NCBI GenBank assembly: GCA_006515795.1
Contig: VFMC01000213.1
Span: 3,578 to 11,855, forward strand
DNA: 8,278 nt
Direction: 5' to 3'
From: Acidimicrobiaceae bacterium
GTDB lineage: Bacteria; Actinomycetota; Acidimicrobiia; Acidimicrobiales; Ilumatobacteraceae
Positions 6,211 through 8,278 of this stretch are shown one piece after another (the stretch's first letter is position 1; every line of letters begins with the position of its first letter). Both the position numbers and the translations under genes were made by a program. The notes below the pieces were generated by a model. It was not told the DNA's origin, searched no databases, and saw nothing but the letters and a program-made list of their open reading frames with translations.

Positions 6211-7239
6211 ATGACCGAGATCGCTGTTCCGCAAGTTGATCCCTTCGCCGACATGCGTCTCACCGAGTGGACCTCCTGCGGCGGATGCGCGGCGAAGTGG
6301 GGCGCATCGTTGCTGGCCGGGCTCGTCCGCGACATGCCGGCCGGTTCCGATCCGGCGTTGCTCATCGGTCTCGCGCCGTTCGACGATGCGGCCGTGTACG
6401 AAGTCGCGCCCGACGTCGCCCTCGTCAGCACAACCGATTTCTTCCCGCCCCTCGTCGACCATCCGTCCGACTTCGGTGCGATCGCCGCCGCCAACGCGTG
6501 CAGCGACGTGTTCGCGATGGGTGGCCGAGTGGCGATCGCCGTCAACGTCGCCGCGTTTCCCGAGAACTTCCCGCCCGAGGCCATCGTCGCCATATTCGAC
6601 GCTGCTGCGGCAGTGGTCGCCGAAGCGGGCGGCACGATCGCCGGCGGTCACACGATCCGCAACCCCGAGCCGATCTTCGGTCTCGCCGTGCAAGGTGTTG
6701 TGCACCCGGCGCGGATCTTTCGCAAGGGAGGCGCTTTGCCCGGCGACGTGCTCATGCTGTCGAAACCGCTCGGTACCGGCCTCGCCCTCGCCGGCGGGCT
6801 CGAGAACGACAAGGCTGCCGCGATCGACGGCATGCGGCGACTCAACCGGGCTGCCTCCGAAGAGCTCCAGGCGCTCGGCGCGGCGGTGCATGCGGTCACC
6901 GACGTGACCGGATACGGGCTGGCCGGGCACGGGTGGGAGATGGCCGAGCGCAGCAACGCCACGCTGGCGATCGACACCGACGGCATCGTTGCCTACCCCG
7001 GAGCTCGCGAGGCCGCCCAGCGCGGCGTGCGCACCGGCGGCGATCCGCGCAACCGGGAGTATGTGGCCGGGCATGTCGAGAGCACCGCGTCGGCAGCAGG
7101 TGAGGCTCTGTGCATGGATCCGCAGACATCCGGTGGTCTGCTCGCCGCGGTCGATCCGTCGGTGGTCGCCCACTTGAGCGCCCGATGGTGGCGGGTCGGC
7201 GAGGTCGCGGCGGGTCCGGCCGCCCTCGTGCTGCGCTGA
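6211..7239 (+). CDS. selD: Selenide, water dikinase (selenophosphate synthetase)
   Basis: A 342-residue cytoplasmic enzyme that makes selenophosphate from selenide and ATP, the selenium donor for selenocysteine, selenouridine in tRNA and some selenium-dependent molybdenum hydroxylases. The active-site loop reads TSCGGCAAKWG, with C26 and K29 matching the Cys17 and Lys20 pair of E. coli SelD; the position is Cys (TGC), not selenocysteine. ATP and metal motifs are FDDAAVY (57-63), STTDFF (73-78), SDVFAMGG (98-105), AGGHTI (144-149), TDVTGYG with D231, and DPQTSGGLL near the C-terminus. ATG 6211 is preferred to TTG 6202 upstream. rnhB follows after 9 bases. No selA, selB, selC or selU is in this window, so the pathway it serves is not shown. 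Confidence 0.95.
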   Translation: MTEIAVPQVDPFADMRLTEWTSCGGCAAKWGASLLAGLVRDMPAGSDPALLIGLAPFDDAAVYEVAPDVALVSTTDFFPPLVDHPSDFGAIAAANACSDVFAMGGRVAIAVNVAAFPENFPPEAIVAIFDAAAAVVAEAGGTIAGGHTIRNPEPIFGLAVQGVVHPARIFRKGGALPGDVLMLSKPLGTGLALAGGLENDKAAAIDGMRRLNRAASEELQALGAAVHAVTDVTGYGLAGHGWEMAERSNATLAIDTDGIVAYPGAREAAQRGVRTGGDPRNREYVAGHVESTASAAGEALCMDPQTSGGLLAAVDPSVVAHLSARWWRVGEVAAGPAALVLR

Positions 7240-7248
7240 GCGACGCTC

Positions 7249-7920
7249 GTGGCCGGACGTGCTCCCACCCGCTCCATCGAAAGGGACCTGTGGGCGCGTG
7301 GATACGAGGTGGTGGTCGGCGTCGACGAGGTCGGCCGCGGCGCATGGGCCGGCCCGCTGATGGTCGGTGCTGCAGTGCTACCCCGCGACAAGCGCGTCAA
7401 CGGCGTGCGCGACTCGAAGCTGCTCACCGAGGCCAATCGCGAGCTCCTGTTCGACCGCATCGCGTCGTGGTGCATCAGTTGGGCGGTGGGTGCCGCCAGC
7501 CAGCAGGAGTGCGACGAGATGGGCATGGCTGTCGCGCAACGCCTCGCCGCGCGTCGGGCGATCGAGGCGCTCTCGGTGCAGCCCGACGTGGCCGTCGTCG
7601 ACGGGAAGTGGAACTTCGTCTCGCCACATGTCGCCTCGGTGGAGATGCGCGTGAAGGCTGACCTGCACTGCCTCTCGGTTGCCGCGGCGAGCATCCTCGC
7701 CAAGGTCACCCGCGACCGAGTGATGCGCGAGTCGGCGGTGCACTACCCGCACTGGAGCTTCGACACCAACAAGGGCTACCCCTGCCCCGTGCACAAGGCA
7801 GCGCTACAGGGCTACGGCCCGTCGAGCATCCACCGGCGATCGTGGGTCTTCATGGATCACTACGTGCCGTGGCCCGGCGTCGCCCGGGTGGTGCGCCCCG
7901 AGCAACCCACCCTGTTCTGA
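7249..7920 (+). CDS. rnhB: Ribonuclease HII
   Basis: A 223-residue endonuclease that cuts RNA in RNA-DNA hybrids and starts removal of single ribonucleotides from DNA. The acidic metal site is visible as D26 and E27 in VDEVGRG, D118 in VVDGK and D138 in VKADLH, followed by the AAASILAKVTRDR signature and an NKGYPCPVHKAAL segment. D55 is in DSKLL. GTG 7249 is the only usable start, because the selD stop codon is in the same frame 12 bases earlier and the next ATG lies beyond the DEVGRG motif. There is no obvious ribosome binding site, so translation may depend on coupling to selD. The last five residues are QPTLF, which resembles a sliding-clamp binding motif. Confidence 0.95.
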   Translation: MAGRAPTRSIERDLWARGYEVVVGVDEVGRGAWAGPLMVGAAVLPRDKRVNGVRDSKLLTEANRELLFDRIASWCISWAVGAASQQECDEMGMAVAQRLAARRAIEALSVQPDVAVVDGKWNFVSPHVASVEMRVKADLHCLSVAAASILAKVTRDRVMRESAVHYPHWSFDTNKGYPCPVHKAALQGYGPSSIHRRSWVFMDHYVPWPGVARVVRPEQPTLF

Positions 7921-7948
7921 GCCCGGGTCGATCCCGCGATCGCGCTCA
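7918..7948. terminator. Possible bidirectional terminator hairpin
   Basis: Between the convergent ends of rnhB and the minus-strand gene, TGAGC (7918-7922) pairs with GCTCA (7944-7948), and an inner CGATC (7929-7933) pairs with GATCG (7938-7942). The stem has an asymmetric bulge and no T-tract, and its ends coincide with the two stop codons. It is weak evidence, and it could be chance in a CGATCG-rich sequence. Confidence 0.25.
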
Positions 7949-8278
7949 GCCGAACATGTCGTCTAAGGGGGCGTCGAGGTCGGGGTTTGGTTCCTGTTCG
8001 GAACCGGCGAGGTCGAGCGAGCCGAGACCGACATCGAGGGCCGCCGCGCCGAGCTCGTCGAAGCCGCTGATCTGGGCATCGAACTCCGAGAATCCGGCTC
8101 CGCGGGCATCGAACGATTCGGCGCCCTCGTGGGCGTAGGGGTTGATTCCATCGTCGATCGGCCCGCCGATCGGGCCGAGCCCGGTCGACAGGTCGCCGCG
8201 GCCGGGGTCGGTCACACCTGCGCCTGTGGATGATCCGTAGTCGGGTTGCAGGGTGCCATCTCCGGTTCCGGTGTCGAC
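7946..8278 (-). CDS. Acidic, glycine-rich low-complexity protein, C-terminal part (partial)
   Basis: The frame is open from the right edge of the window to TGA at 7946-7948, showing 110 residues of a protein whose start lies outside. A GTG at 8215 could start a short 89-residue form, but the same composition continues upstream of it, so truncation by the window edge is more likely. The sequence is rich in Asp, Glu, Gly and Ala with no Lys and only two Arg, and looks disordered. A short FD pattern recurs (ESFDARG, SEFDAQ, SGFDELG), and the chain ends LDDMFG. I do not recognise a family. It converges with rnhB, leaving 25 bases. Confidence 0.6.
   Translation of the reverse strand, partial: VDTGTGDGTLQPDYGSSTGAGVTDPGRGDLSTGLGPIGGPIDDGINPYAHEGAESFDARGAGFSEFDAQISGFDELGAAALDVGLGSLDLAGSEQEPNPDLDAPLDDMFG

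Noticed and set aside
5743..7173. 476-codon open frame on the minus strand opposite selD and the MOSC gene
   Set aside because: It runs antisense through the clear selD motifs and in another frame of the MOSC gene. Its length comes from the GC-rich codon pattern, and its product is low-complexity Arg/Gly/Asp-rich sequence with no recognisable domain.
7237..7251. SelD-RNase HII fusion by readthrough, since selD and rnhB share a frame separated by one TGA
   Set aside because: SelD is complete in length and motifs, and RNase HII has a usable GTG start 9 bases later. One chance in three of sharing a frame needs no explanation.
1..8278. Search for a defence, toxin-antitoxin, phage or transposon system
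   Set aside because: No transposase, integrase, nuclease-methylase pair, terminal inverted repeats or small toxin-antitoxin pair was seen. Nearly all of the window is covered by housekeeping or metabolic genes of uniform composition.

Overview
This window looks like an ordinary chromosomal stretch of a GC-rich actinobacterium, probably Acidimicrobiia (Ilumatobacter-like). The reasons are high GC3 in the real reading frames, an HU-type tail of PAKKA repeats, a coenzyme F420 gene (cofC/fbiD) divergent from gpsA, a mycothiol-enzyme-fold protein, a PIG-L deacetylase, and -10 boxes placed 6-8 bases before start codons as in leaderless actinobacterial transcripts. The lineage is inferred from protein flavour and gene order, not from a search. 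I see no mobile element, phage gene, CRISPR array, tRNA or rRNA.

Layout. Bases 1-78 hold the last codons of an HU-like nucleoid protein, followed by a UUCG-loop hairpin terminator (105-130). A TIGR03084/DinB-fold metal-binding protein (179-955, +) converges on a minus-strand pair: PIG-L deacetylase (964-1737) and, upstream of it and overlapping it by 43 bases, cofC/fbiD (1695-2309). cofC is divergent from gpsA (2363-3370, +) across a 53-base spacer with two mirror-image TACGAT boxes. gpsA leads a tightly packed run: an unrecognised protein (from 3367, ATGA overlap), which is frameshifted so that its C-terminal part continues in another frame to 4495, and then a secernin-like C69 peptidase (4495-5418, TGATG overlap). 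The peptidase converges on a minus-strand MOSC-domain protein (5450-6133). That gene is divergent from selD (6211-7239, +), which is followed after 9 bases by rnhB (7249-7920). The right edge holds the C-terminal end of an acidic, glycine-rich minus-strand protein that runs out of the window.

The genes are mostly housekeeping: membrane lipid precursor (gpsA), F420 cofactor (cofC), selenophosphate (selD) and RNA-DNA hybrid repair (rnhB), mixed with less understood enzymes (MDMPI-fold, PIG-L, C69, MOSC). I did not find a convincing new multi-gene system. The points most worth a second look are the frameshifted gene before the peptidase, the repeated leaderless-promoter geometry, a possible sliding-clamp motif at the RNase HII C-terminus, and a strong excess of the palindrome CGATCG.
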